A stretch of DNA of 36,313 nucleotides, taken from Spirochaetaceae bacterium (GTDB taxonomy: Bacteria; Spirochaetota; Spirochaetia; DSM-27196; SLAA01). The notes under the pieces are model-generated. The model had not been told where the DNA came from and ran no database searches. It saw nothing but the letters and a program-made list of their open reading frames with translations. The position numbers were made by a program, and so were the translations under genes. Where the stretch lies: contig PWQX01000096.1 of NCBI GenBank assembly GCA_003556605.1, forward strand, positions 1 to 36,313. The letters are read 5' to 3'. Shown here one piece after another: positions 23,384 through 32,065 of this stretch. Position 1 is the first letter of the stretch. Each line of letters starts with the position of its first letter.

Positions 23384-24499
23384 ATGGCAACGGTTGAGCT
23401 GAGAAAAATCACTAAAGTTTTCGACGGCAACGTCACGGCGGTGCAGGAGGCCGATTTCACGATCAACGACAAGGAGTTCGTGGTTCTCGTCGGTCCTTCC
23501 GGCTGCGGCAAGAGCACGACGCTGCGCATGGTTGCGGGGCTCGAAGACATCACCAGCGGTGAGTTGTATATTGACGGCAAGCTCGTCAACGATGTGCCGC
23601 CCAAAGATCGCGATATCGCGATGGTGTTCCAGAACTACGCCTTGTACCCGCACATGACGGTGTACGACAACATGGCGTTCGGCTTGAAGATCCGCAAGTT
23701 TCAGAAAGAAGAGATCAAGAAGCGCGTCGACGAAGCTGCGCGTATCCTCGACATCCAGCAGTTGCTCGAGCGCAAGCCAAAGGCGCTCTCAGGCGGTCAG
23801 CGGCAACGCGTGGCGGTTGGGCGCGCGATTGTGCGTCACCCCAAGGTGTTCCTTTTCGACGAGCCGCTCTCCAACTTAGATGCAAAGCTGCGCGTGCAGA
23901 TGCGCGCCGAGATCTCATCGCTGCACCATAGACTTCAAGCAACCCTGATCTACGTCACCCACGACCAGGTAGAGGCCATGACAATGGGCGATAGAATTGT
24001 CGTCATGAAGGACGGGCTAATCCTGCAGATCGGCGCTCCGCTGGAGCTGTACAATAAGCCGGTCAACCGCTTTGTGGCGGGTTTCATTGGGTCACCACCA
24101 ATGAACTTCATGACGGTTTCAATCAGCGAAGAAGGCAAGAACATAGTCGCCGACGAGGGCAACTTCAAGCGCACGCTGACCGGCGGCCAAGCCGAGATCG
24201 CCAGGCCCTATATAGGCCGGCAGATGGTGTTGGGCATCCGGCCCGAAGACATGAAATACGACATGGACGCCGAGGAGGGCACCTACATAGACGGTGAGGT
24301 CGATGTTGTCGAGCCGCTCGGCGCCGAGATCCACATCTACGTCAACACCGGAAGCCATCAGGTTATCGCTCGCCTTGCGCCGGATATACAGATGCACGTC
24401 GGTGATAAGGTGAAGCTGCTGATGCCGTTGGAGAAGACTGTTCTCTTTGACATCGAGACCGAGAAAGCACTCTCGGTTGAAGCCGGCATCAAAGCATAA
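23384..24499 (+). CDS. MalK/MsmK/UgpC-type ABC transporter ATPase
   Basis: A 371-residue ATPase that powers carbohydrate (CUT1) importers from the cytoplasmic face. Walker A GPSGCGKSTT (about residues 38-47), Q-loop VFQNYALYPHMTV, signature LSGGQRQRVAVGRA, Walker B VFLFDEPLSNLDA and the H-loop VTHDQVEAM are all intact. The C-terminal TOBE/MalK regulatory region (about 235-371) includes GIRPEDM. It lacks permease neighbours, as is common for an ATPase shared by several sugar importers, possibly including one that uses the solute-binding protein just upstream. GGAGG before the ATG is a strong ribosome-binding site. It has its own consensus promoter with an operator-like repeat and ends at an intrinsic terminator, so it is a single-gene transcript. 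Codon use looks less GC-biased than its neighbours, as expected of a highly expressed gene. Confidence 0.93.
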   Translation: MATVELRKITKVFDGNVTAVQEADFTINDKEFVVLVGPSGCGKSTTLRMVAGLEDITSGELYIDGKLVNDVPPKDRDIAMVFQNYALYPHMTVYDNMAFGLKIRKFQKEEIKKRVDEAARILDIQQLLERKPKALSGGQRQRVAVGRAIVRHPKVFLFDEPLSNLDAKLRVQMRAEISSLHHRLQATLIYVTHDQVEAMTMGDRIVVMKDGLILQIGAPLELYNKPVNRFVAGFIGSPPMNFMTVSISEEGKNIVADEGNFKRTLTGGQAEIARPYIGRQMVLGIRPEDMKYDMDAEEGTYIDGEVDVVEPLGAEIHIYVNTGSHQVIARLAPDIQMHVGDKVKLLMPLEKTVLFDIETEKALSVEAGIKA

Positions 24500-24535
24500 G
24501 CACCGCTTATTCGGGTTAGCGCACGCCACTCACAG

Positions 24536-24565
24536 AGGCCGAGCCGTAATGGTTCGGCCTTTTTC
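24536..24565 (+). terminator. intrinsic terminator of the ABC ATPase gene
   Basis: AGGCCGAGCC and GGTTCGGCCT form a 10-bp stem (one G-T pair) with a 5-base loop, followed directly by a run of five T. This is the clearest rho-independent terminator in the window. It has no T-run in the minus direction, so it does not obviously end the convergent FecR-like unit. Confidence 0.85.
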
Positions 24566-24597
24566 GTTGCCCGCTCGGCGGATATCTCCTGCTCGCT

Positions 24598-25767
24598 TCA
24601 CTCGCCGGCTTCGCTCAGCTTGCGAATGTGGCGCACCGTATGCAAACGCCCGGTCAGCGTCCGGCGCTCGCGCGCGGCCTCGCGCACCAGCGCCACGACG
24701 CCGGCTTGAGCGGTAGTGTGATTACGGACCGACCGCTCTGCTCGGTCTCCTGATGCATGCAGCTCTTCGGATAACGTCATCGGCACCTGTACTAAGTAGC
24801 GCGCAAGTACCCGGATTCGATGGATACTGCGTTCGAGGCGGTTCATCGGCGCGGCAATCTGCGCCAACAGCGCACGAATCTCATCGTACGCGGGGTCTGC
24901 GCCCGGAGCAACGGCGCGACCGACCCGAGCGGCACGCATCCAGTTGTACCAGCTCTCCCGCAGGCCCAGCAGCTCACGGTAGCGGTTATTGAAATCGGCG
25001 CGCGCGGCGTAGTACCGGCGGCGCTCACGCTCGAGCAAGCGCACGACCTCAGCGGCGGTTCGCCGCTCGCGGTCACGAAGCCACCCATCCGGGCCTTCCG
25101 GCTCTTCGAGCAGCCGGTGGCGAAACGCCCCGTCCGGGCGGTACTCTAGCGCACGCCCATCACCGGCGAGCCGTTCACGCCCGTCGGCGCCGGTGACTCG
25201 CGCCCAGCCGCGGGAGGCCCACACCAAAACAGCCCCATCCGGCGCCTCGCGCAGCTCCACTTCGCCGTCATCAATACGCACCATAAGCTCACCGTAGCGG
25301 ACCGCAAGCACCCCGTGACCCACACCCGGTCTGACGCCGATGACCCCGCCGTCAACACGCACCTGCAGCGAGCCCCGCAGCATCTGCAGCATGAAGCCGG
25401 TAGCGTCATCCTGTTCGTTTTCCTCGTGCGCGACACGCGCCGTAAGATACGCTGCACTGTCCGGCAATAACGTAAACGCCGCCTTCGTGCCGCCTGCGGC
25501 CGCGACCACCGCCTGCAGCTCATCGCCGCGACCGGTTTGCAGATAGTCGTAAAGCTGGAGGTGCGGGCGCCCGCTAAGATCCAACCACTCGCGTTCGCCA
25601 TCGCGCACAAGCACCGGAGCGCCGCGGGCGTCCTTCAGGCGCGCCTGCGCGCCGCCGGCGCTTCGCTCGGCGCCCAGCGGCTGAGCGCCTGCGGGTATGA
25701 CCATCCCCAGCACCAGCAGCGACGCGAGGCATGCGAAGGCCGGCAAGCTCCGGCAATCCCCCGACAT
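24598..25767 (-). CDS. exported FecR-domain-like protein with helical C-terminal region
   Basis: A 389-residue protein with a signal peptide (about residues 1-28, ending near GAQP), so it is predicted to be periplasmic or surface-associated. Residues about 60-200 form a beta-rich region with repeated turns (FMLQMLRGSLQVRVDGG, GVLAVRYGELMVRIDDGEVEL, GAVLVWASRGWARV) that resembles the FecR domain. The region from about 235 on is rich in Arg, Glu and Leu and is probably helical, possibly coiled coil. It lacks the transmembrane segment and anti-sigma part of classical FecR proteins. AAGGAG lies seven bases before the start at 25767. It follows the radical SAM gene after 15 bases and appears to be its co-transcribed partner. 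Function unknown; the fold call is moderately sure. Confidence 0.6.
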   Translation of the reverse strand: MSGDCRSLPAFACLASLLVLGMVIPAGAQPLGAERSAGGAQARLKDARGAPVLVRDGEREWLDLSGRPHLQLYDYLQTGRGDELQAVVAAAGGTKAAFTLLPDSAAYLTARVAHEENEQDDATGFMLQMLRGSLQVRVDGGVIGVRPGVGHGVLAVRYGELMVRIDDGEVELREAPDGAVLVWASRGWARVTGADGRERLAGDGRALEYRPDGAFRHRLLEEPEGPDGWLRDRERRTAAEVVRLLERERRRYYAARADFNNRYRELLGLRESWYNWMRAARVGRAVAPGADPAYDEIRALLAQIAAPMNRLERSIHRIRVLARYLVQVPMTLSEELHASGDRAERSVRNHTTAQAGVVALVREAARERRTLTGRLHTVRHIRKLSEAGE

Positions 25768-25782
25768 ATCATGCTCCTTGTA

Positions 25783-26862
25783 TCATGACCCGCTCTGAGG
25801 TAAACGCAGCGGTGCCAGCAAGGACCCCACCGGGGCGGAGCGAGCGCCTGCGAATACGTGCCGCCAAACCGCCGGGCTCTCCATGCACAGGTAAATCGGC
25901 ACGCGGCCAAGCGCCTGCTCAAGGGTGCCCCGCATGAACCGGTAGATTTCCACCCGCTCGCGCTGCAGATAGCGCAGCTTTCCGTCGCGCGAGGGGACGA
26001 ACTCATCGAACATAAACCGACGCGGGGGCACCGCGTCGCGTAACGCCGGGGTAAACCGCACCATTCCCAGGCTCACCCACGCAATCCGCAGCGGGGGCAT
26101 TGTGCGCAAGCGCTCGATCAGCGCGCGGTACCACGCCTGCCACTCGCCGACGCGAATGATCGGATCGAAGTGAAAGGCCACGCGATACCCGGCTGCCGCG
26201 ACCCGCTCGGCCGCGGCCAGCCGGTCCGCTACCGGAGCAGTCTCGGGTTCCTCCTGCGCAACCAGCTCGGGCGGATTGAGCGAGAACGCTATGATCGCGT
26301 TGCCGACATTCGATACGTCAAGCACATGATCGACAAAATCGGTCTTGGTCTTGAGCTCCAACTCCACCGACGGCTCGTCGGCAAAGGCTTCGATCAGTTC
26401 ACGGGAGAGCCCGAACAACGGGTCCAGCTGAAGCGAGTCGCCGATTTGGCCGGTTCCCACACGGACGCGCCGGCCCGGGTTCGCGCGCGCGATTGCACGC
26501 ACCGCCGCGATGATCGGGTAGGTGTCGATGTTCACAACCAACGGCGCAAAATTACGGTAGCTCTGCATGATGCAGTAGCTGCACCCGAGGGTACACCCGG
26601 CGTACAGATCGGCCGTGAGGTAGTTACAGCAGATGTGCCCGCGGGAGCCCGGGCAGCGCCCGACCGGGCTCCCGCGTGTCGGCACCGCCACAAGCGTACG
26701 GTCGTTACGATGCGCCTTAGGGATTTGCTCACGAGCGGTGACTAGTTTCGCGCCCCGCAGCGCAAGGCGCTGCGCTGCACGCCGGACCGCCGGGTGTTCG
26801 GCAACCTCGTGCTCAGCGTAGAAATGCAGAAAGCGGCGCCTATAGTAACTGAAACAACTCAT
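25783..26862 (-). CDS. radical SAM enzyme of the spore photoproduct lyase-like family
   Basis: A 359-residue protein counted from the ATG at 26862 (MSCFSYYRRR). The radical SAM cluster CTLGCSYC sits at residues 90-97, the same spacing and position as in spore photoproduct lyase, after a C-rich segment GHICCNYLTADLY. The TIM-barrel core has ELELKTKTDFVDHVL and FHFDPIIRVGEW as in SplB relatives. The cysteine that donates hydrogen in true spore photoproduct lyases, which I place by eye at GTGQIGDSL, appears to be missing (glutamine or nearby glycine instead), so repair of spore photoproduct is doubtful. An in-frame ATG at 26883 would add seven residues. It overlaps the ParB-like gene upstream and is followed by the FecR-like gene. 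Related proteins occur in non-sporulating bacteria with no known role. Confidence 0.8.
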   Translation of the reverse strand: MSCFSYYRRRFLHFYAEHEVAEHPAVRRAAQRLALRGAKLVTAREQIPKAHRNDRTLVAVPTRGSPVGRCPGSRGHICCNYLTADLYAGCTLGCSYCIMQSYRNFAPLVVNIDTYPIIAAVRAIARANPGRRVRVGTGQIGDSLQLDPLFGLSRELIEAFADEPSVELELKTKTDFVDHVLDVSNVGNAIIAFSLNPPELVAQEEPETAPVADRLAAAERVAAAGYRVAFHFDPIIRVGEWQAWYRALIERLRTMPPLRIAWVSLGMVRFTPALRDAVPPRRFMFDEFVPSRDGKLRYLQRERVEIYRFMRGTLEQALGRVPIYLCMESPAVWRHVFAGARSAPVGSLLAPLRLPQSGS

Positions 26863-27739
26863 CGCAGTTGTGCTCCACAGCACGCAGCGCCGCTATGCGT
26901 TTCGCGAGCTGGAACTTACTCTCGAATTGGAACTGCACCCAAAACGCGGTTCCTTCAAACTGCGGCGGGGCGTGCAGGGTAACACCGGTGCCGTAGAGGT
27001 GCTGCCGGCAGAACCCGCGAAAGCGCTGCTCGAGCTCGTGCAGCCGCGGGTAGCGCATCGCGCGTAACGCGGCCGGCGGATCTCCGGTTTCAAAAGCGCG
27101 GTTCAACATCGCGATAACCTCATCAGCATCGCGCTGCCCCATTACACAGAACTCGTAGACCAAACCGAGTACCATACGGCGCTGCGAAAACGTCAGGTCC
27201 GCCGCGCGCTCGGCGAACACCGCCGCAACCTCGGTCGGCAGGGCCGCGCCGCGCCCGGCCGTCTTCAAGTCCAGCGTACCTGCTCGCACAAGGACACGCA
27301 ACGGCTCGGGCAGCCCCTCAAAGCGCTCGATCGCTTGCATCAGGCTGCCCGGCCGGCCCAACACCAACGGGGTGAGCTCGGCAGCGCGCTCGTGTAGCCG
27401 GTAATGCCGAATACAGGCGCCGATCGCCAGAATTTCACCCCAGCCGTATTGCCCGGCACGCGACTCAACACGAAGCGCAAGCTCCAGAGCGCCGCCCGCG
27501 TCGGTGACCACTTCCGCTGCCGGGGCTGCGATAATTCCCGCCGCCTTTAGGCTGCGCAGCAGCTCCCACCCCCAGACAACGGTCGGCTCTTTCACGTCTT
27601 CACGCCACAGCGCGACCGGAGGATGCATGCGCGCGTACAGCAGGCTTTCGTCGTATCCAACGCCGGAAGAAAAGAGATCAAAACTCCGTGGTGAGCACAA
27701 GAGCTCGGCTACCGGTACGGACGTTGTTTCAAACGCCAC
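26840..27739 (-). CDS. ParB-like protein, partner of the SPL-like enzyme
   Basis: A 299-residue protein. The N-terminal half follows the ParB/Spo0J layout: PPVALWRED and TVVWGWELLRSLKAAGI match the region where ParB has PIVVR and GERRLRAAK, then ALRVESRAGQYGWGEIL lies where ParB has the EN(I/V)QR box, and AIERFEGLPEPLRVLVRAGTLDLKTA resembles the helix-turn-helix and spacer that follow. The CTP-binding GERRxRA motif is altered (GWELLRS), so ParB-type CTPase activity is uncertain. A C-terminal portion of about 120 residues is not recognised. The start is GTG at 27739 with AGGAG nine bases upstream; a weak promoter (TTGATG, 18 bp, GACAAT) lies before it. First gene of a three-gene unit. It may be a DNA-binding or adaptor protein; chromosome partition itself is unlikely. 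Confidence 0.65.
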   Translation of the reverse strand: MAFETTSVPVAELLCSPRSFDLFSSGVGYDESLLYARMHPPVALWREDVKEPTVVWGWELLRSLKAAGIIAAPAAEVVTDAGGALELALRVESRAGQYGWGEILAIGACIRHYRLHERAAELTPLVLGRPGSLMQAIERFEGLPEPLRVLVRAGTLDLKTAGRGAALPTEVAAVFAERAADLTFSQRRMVLGLVYEFCVMGQRDADEVIAMLNRAFETGDPPAALRAMRYPRLHELEQRFRGFCRQHLYGTGVTLHAPPQFEGTAFWVQFQFESKFQLAKRIAALRAVEHNCDELFQLL

Positions 27740-27987
27740 CTTGTGACTTCTCCTGCATGTCCGCGCATTGTCCCGCCCGCGTTAGTCGCACATCAACAGC
27801 CGGCGGCCGGAGGCCCGGAACCGCTTGACACCGAGCTCTGCAGCGTTTACGGCGCCGGTTTCAAGTTTCAAGCTTACGCCGCAAAGCGCGATTGAGCAAC
27901 GTATCACCGCCACCCAGCAACACGGGGCTGATACTGCATCTTCCTTCTTGTATTCCTGCAGAGCAAACCTGTCAACCGCGTCGAAGC
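27740..27987. other. intergenic region between the ParB-like and homoserine dehydrogenase genes
   Basis: Divergent spacer. It contains the likely minus-strand promoter and ribosome-binding site of the ParB-like gene (near 27745-27800) and, from 27988 on, the hom promoter. Between them I see no gene, RNA fold or repeat of note; a TTGACA near 27826 lacks a good -10 box. Confidence 0.4.
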
Positions 27988-28016
27988 TTGACAGTGCTAT
28001 GGCACTCAACTACGAT
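27988..28016 (+). promoter_or_regulatory. sigma-70 promoter of homoserine dehydrogenase with palindrome in the spacer
   Basis: TTGACA (27988-27993), 17 bp, TACGAT (28011-28016). The spacer contains AGTGC-TATG-GCACT (27993-28006), a 5-bp inverted repeat where a repressor could bind. The leader is only about 14 bases, too short for an attenuator or riboswitch, and carries GGGAG before the ATG at 28037. Confidence 0.6.
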
Positions 28017-28036
28017 ACGCGCGGGAGTAACACAAC

Positions 28037-29380
28037 ATGAGTAAACTGAAGCCTATTCCGGTAGCGCTCGTGGGGTGCGGCGTAGTCGGTAGTGCGACCG
28101 CACGCATTCTCACCCGGGACCGTGCCCTGCTCGAGGCTAAGTGCCGGCAGACGCTTGAGCTGCGGTACATCGTATCAAAGACATATATGCGTGCTACCGA
28201 GTTTCAGCTTGACACCGGGTTGTTTGAGCCCGATATCGAGAAGGCCTTGGGTGATCCTGAGGTGCGAATTGTTATCGAGTTGATCGGAGGAATAGACGAT
28301 GCGCGCGCGGTGATCGAACGCGCGATTGACGCTGGTAAGCACGTGGTGACCGCAAACAAAGCCCTGCTCGCGGTGCACGGTCCCGAGCTGTTTGAGCGCG
28401 CGCGCAACGCAGGCGTCGCGATTGGATTCGAGGCAAGCTGCGCCGGCGGAATCCCGATTGTCCGCGCACTGTACGATGGCCTAATCGCAAATCGCATCGA
28501 CGCGATCTACGCTATCGTCAACGGGACTTGCAACTACATCCTCTCACAGATGACCGCCAAGGGCGAAAGCTACCGGCAGGCTTTACAGCAGGCTCAGCAC
28601 GAGGGGCTCGCCGAGGCCGACCCAACCCTGGATGTCGCCGGGATCGACTCTGCGCATAAGATCGCGATCATGACCTCGCTGGCATTTGGCCAGGCGGTGC
28701 CGTTCGACATGATTCCGGTGGAGGGTATCGAGACGATTGAGCTCGCCGACGTGAAGTTCGCCGAGAAACTCGGGTATCTCGTTAAGCTGCTGGCGATCGC
28801 CGAGCGACAGAGCTCCGGCCTGACAGTACGCGTGCGCCCGGCGTTCATCTCGCGCGCCCATCCGCTCGCGTGGGTCTCGGGTCCGTTCAACGCGGTCAGC
28901 GTATACGGCCATGTGACCGGCCACACCATGTACTACGGCCGCGGCGCCGGCGGTGCGCCGACCGCGTCGGCGGTAGTTGCAGATCTGATCTCAATTGCCT
29001 CCGGCGTGCTGCCACTGACCTTTTCGGAGTGCCGCTACATGCTCGGAAACAACCCTGTAGTTCGCGAGAACCCGGTCGCGGACACCGCACACCGGTACTA
29101 CCTGCGCGTGATGGTACGCGACAGTCCGGGGGCATTGGCGTCAATGACCTCGATTTTGGAGCACTACGGTATCAGTATCGCATCGGTACTGCAGGACGAA
29201 GTAGCCGATACCAACGGTGGCGAGTCGACCTACGTTCCAGTTGTAATCATTCTGCACACCACCGGAGAGCGCGCGGTCTTGGAGGCTGCTTCGAAAATCA
29301 ACTCGCTGCCGACAACCGGTCAGCGCTGTTCGGTCATTACCATCGTAGACGAGTACCCCGAACCGACAGCCGAGGATTGA
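28037..29380 (+). CDS. hom: homoserine dehydrogenase
   Basis: A 447-residue enzyme that reduces aspartate semialdehyde to homoserine with NAD(P)H, at the branch to threonine, methionine and isoleucine. The N-terminal Rossmann motif is ALVGCGVVGSATA (about residues 9-21), followed by VTANKALLA, NGTCNYILSQM, and EADPTLDVAGIDSAHKIAIM, which holds the catalytic acidic and lysine residues. A C-terminal ACT domain (about 355-440, opening YYLRVMVRDSPGALA) indicates feedback control, usually by threonine. The length is typical of the ACT-containing form. It has its own promoter with a very short leader. Aspartokinase and threonine synthase genes are not adjacent; the downstream gene is a glucan phosphorylase 66 bases away, which may be read through. 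Confidence 0.95.
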   Translation: MSKLKPIPVALVGCGVVGSATARILTRDRALLEAKCRQTLELRYIVSKTYMRATEFQLDTGLFEPDIEKALGDPEVRIVIELIGGIDDARAVIERAIDAGKHVVTANKALLAVHGPELFERARNAGVAIGFEASCAGGIPIVRALYDGLIANRIDAIYAIVNGTCNYILSQMTAKGESYRQALQQAQHEGLAEADPTLDVAGIDSAHKIAIMTSLAFGQAVPFDMIPVEGIETIELADVKFAEKLGYLVKLLAIAERQSSGLTVRVRPAFISRAHPLAWVSGPFNAVSVYGHVTGHTMYYGRGAGGAPTASAVVADLISIASGVLPLTFSECRYMLGNNPVVRENPVADTAHRYYLRVMVRDSPGALASMTSILEHYGISIASVLQDEVADTNGGESTYVPVVIILHTTGERAVLEAASKINSLPTTGQRCSVITIVDEYPEPTAED

Positions 29381-29446
29381 GGCGTAACGCACCGTGTCCA
29401 CCGGCCTGTGCGGTACGTGGCCGAATACACGAACGGAAAAAGAACC

Positions 29447-31990
29447 ATGAACATTGTAACGTACACGGCAAAGCCGCAACTTCCTGAAGAACTGAAGCCA
29501 CTCGAGGAGCTGGCACACAACCTGTGGTTTAGCTGGAATTATGATGCGGTGAACCTGTTTATACGGCTCGACCACGACGCGTGGTCGGCCTCCGGCCAGA
29601 ACCCGGTGCTCACCCTCAGTATGGTCGCTCAGGAAACCTTCGAGCAGTGCGCCGCAGACGACTCCTACGTTGCCGCGGTGAACTCGGTATACGAGCGCTT
29701 CAAGCGCTACAAGCGCGGCGAGACCTGGTACAGCGGCAACACAACAGACACCATCGCGTATCTCTCGATGGAGTACGGATTGGATGTCAGCCTGCCGATC
29801 TATTCCGGAGGGCTTGGTGTGCTCTCAGGCGACCACCTCATCACCTCCTCGGATCTCGGCCTTCCGTTAGTGGGTGTAGGCCTGCTGTACCGGCAAGGTT
29901 ACTTTCAGCAATACCTCAATGCCGACGGGTTCCAGCAAGAGTCGTACCCGGAAAACGATTGGTACAACATGCCGGTCAGGCGCTGCCCCGACGAAGGCGG
30001 AAACGACCTGAAGATAACCGTGCAGATGGCCGATGCGCACGTTGTGGCACGCATCTGGGAAGTGCAGATCGGCCGCAACTCACTGTATCTGCTGGACACC
30101 AACATCGAGGAAAACTCAGAGGAGTTCCGCCGCGTCACCGCCACCCTGTACGGCGGCAACCGCGAGACCCGTATTCGGCAAGAGATCCTGCTCGGCATCG
30201 GCGGTATCCGCGCGCTGCGTGCCCTCGGGATCAACCCGGCCGTAACGCACATGAATGAGGGGCATTCCGCATTTCTGGGGATCGAGCGAATTCGCGAGCA
30301 CATGCTCACGCACAAGCTCAGCCTCAGTGAAGCGATTCAAGCGGTGTGGCCGACCAACATCTTCACCACGCACACACCGGTGCCGGCCGGAAACGAACGT
30401 TTTTCGGTCGACCTCATACGCAAGTATTTTCCCAGTATCACCCACGGGATCGAGATATCCTTTGATGACTTCATGGGGCTAGGGCGCGAACACCCCGAGG
30501 ACGAGTTAGAACACTTCTGCATGACCGTGCTGGCTATGAAGCTCTCCAGCTACAACAACGCCGTGAGTGAGCTGCACGGACACGTATCGCGCGAGATGTG
30601 GCACGATATCTGGAAAGAGCTTCCGCTGAATGAGGTCCCGATTACCTACGTCACCAACGGTGTGCATGCGCGCACCTGGCTGGCGCACGATGTGGTTGAC
30701 TTGCTGGATCGCTACTTTGGACCGCGGTTCTACGATGAGCCGACCGACCTCACGATCTGGAATCGCATCGACCGCATCTCGGACGAAGAGCTGTGGCGCA
30801 CGCACGAGCGGCGTAAAGCGCGCTTGGTGCAGTTCGCTCGTGACCGACTTGAGAAACAGTTACGAGCGCGCGGCGCGACCGGGTCGAACTTGGTACAGGC
30901 AAAGCAGGTGCTCTCGCCGTCCGTGTTGACCGTCGCCTTCGCCCGGCGGTTCGCGACGTACAAGCGCGCTTCGCTGCTGTTTCGCGACCCCGATCGTCTG
31001 ATGAAACTGCTGGCCGACAATGACCGCCCGATTCAGATCATCTTTTCGGGTAAGGCGCATCCCCACGATATACCCGGCAAGAATCTCATCAAGGAAATCG
31101 TGCATTTCGCGAGCCAACCTGAGGTTCGCAGCAGAATCGTGTTCTTGGAGAACTACGATATGAACATCGCGCAGTACCTGGTTTCCGGCAGTGACTTGTG
31201 GCTCAACACACCGCGCAGGCCGCTGGAGGCAAGTGGGACCAGTGGAATGAAGGCCGCTATTAACGGCGCTTTGAACTGCTCGGTCCTCGACGGCTGGTGG
31301 GCGGAAGCCTACGATCCGTCGATCGGTTGGGCAATCGGAAACGGAGAGGAATACGAAGACGAAGAGCTGCAGGATGAAATCGAGGTCAAAGCGCTGTACA
31401 ACCTGCTGGAACAAGAGATCATACCCGCCTTTTACGACCGCGGGCTCGACGGCCTGCCGCGCACCTGGATCGGAATGATGAAGCGCTCAATGCAGCAGGT
31501 TGGGCAGCGGTTCTCCTCGGCACGCACGCTTATGGAGTACGCCGAACGGTTCTACATCCCGGCATTAGAAAACTTCCGCACCATCTCCGCCGACGAGTAT
31601 AAGCTCGCGCGTGAGCTTGCCGAGCGAATGACGAACCTGCAGTTGCACTGGGACCAGATCGCAGTACGCGAGATTATCAGTAACCATTCTCGGCAGCTGC
31701 ACGTCGGCGAACCGCTGCCGGTAGAAGCGGTGGTGCATCTCGGCGATCTCACCCCCGAGGAAGTGTGTGTAGAGTTATACCACGGCCGTATTGATTCACA
31801 GGGCAACATCGAGCATCCGGACCGCAGGGAGATGCAGGTAATCAAACGCAGCGCTGAGAACGCCAGCTGGCGTTACGCTGTACAGGCTGAGTGCCGCATG
31901 GCCGGCCGGCAGGGCTACGCAGTACGCGTCTTGCCCAAGCACAAAGCGCTTGTGCATGAGTTTTTGCCGCGGCTGGTACGCTGGAGCTGA
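29447..31990 (+). CDS. glgP: alpha-glucan (glycogen/maltodextrin) phosphorylase, GT35
   Basis: An 847-residue PLP enzyme that releases glucose-1-phosphate from alpha-1,4-glucans. It is of the bacterial/archaeal type 2 form, with an N-terminal DUF3417 region (LEELAHNLWFSWNYDAV) before the catalytic core. Active-site segments include SMEYGLDVSLPIYSGGLG, THMNEGHSAFLG, TVAFARRFATYKR and the PLP-lysine motif GTSGMKAAINGALN. The start at 29447 is chosen because MNIVTYTAKPQLP begins at the conserved N terminus and has GGAAAAAG upstream; an in-frame ATG at 29408 would add 13 unrelated residues. The C-terminal 100 residues form a beta-rich tail seen in this subgroup. It is followed by a strong stem-loop. 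It probably mobilises storage polysaccharide or imported maltodextrin. It may be transcribed from the hom promoter; no promoter was seen in the 66-base gap. Confidence 0.93.
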   Translation: MNIVTYTAKPQLPEELKPLEELAHNLWFSWNYDAVNLFIRLDHDAWSASGQNPVLTLSMVAQETFEQCAADDSYVAAVNSVYERFKRYKRGETWYSGNTTDTIAYLSMEYGLDVSLPIYSGGLGVLSGDHLITSSDLGLPLVGVGLLYRQGYFQQYLNADGFQQESYPENDWYNMPVRRCPDEGGNDLKITVQMADAHVVARIWEVQIGRNSLYLLDTNIEENSEEFRRVTATLYGGNRETRIRQEILLGIGGIRALRALGINPAVTHMNEGHSAFLGIERIREHMLTHKLSLSEAIQAVWPTNIFTTHTPVPAGNERFSVDLIRKYFPSITHGIEISFDDFMGLGREHPEDELEHFCMTVLAMKLSSYNNAVSELHGHVSREMWHDIWKELPLNEVPITYVTNGVHARTWLAHDVVDLLDRYFGPRFYDEPTDLTIWNRIDRISDEELWRTHERRKARLVQFARDRLEKQLRARGATGSNLVQAKQVLSPSVLTVAFARRFATYKRASLLFRDPDRLMKLLADNDRPIQIIFSGKAHPHDIPGKNLIKEIVHFASQPEVRSRIVFLENYDMNIAQYLVSGSDLWLNTPRRPLEASGTSGMKAAINGALNCSVLDGWWAEAYDPSIGWAIGNGEEYEDEELQDEIEVKALYNLLEQEIIPAFYDRGLDGLPRTWIGMMKRSMQQVGQRFSSARTLMEYAERFYIPALENFRTISADEYKLARELAERMTNLQLHWDQIAVREIISNHSRQLHVGEPLPVEAVVHLGDLTPEEVCVELYHGRIDSQGNIEHPDRREMQVIKRSAENASWRYAVQAECRMAGRQGYAVRVLPKHKALVHEFLPRLVRWS

Positions 31991-31996
31991 ACGCCC

Positions 31997-32034
31997 CGCC
32001 TATTACCGGCTGTAGACCCTGCCGGCAATAGGCG
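31997..32034. terminator. stem-loop between convergent glgP and dehydrogenase genes
   Basis: CGCCTATTACCGGC and GCCGGCAATAGGCG form a 14-bp stem with a single mismatch around a 10-base loop. It lies six bases after the glgP stop codon and 31 bases from the stop of the convergent gene, so it could terminate or protect both mRNAs. There is no T-run on either strand. Confidence 0.6.
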
Positions 32035-32065
32035 ACGGGCCTGACGGGACGACTGCGCCGGGCGG

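Noticed and set aside
27826-27854. Second TTGACA upstream of hom as an additional promoter
   Set aside because: The position 17 bp downstream reads TACGGC, a poor -10 box, and the promoter at 27988 is far better.
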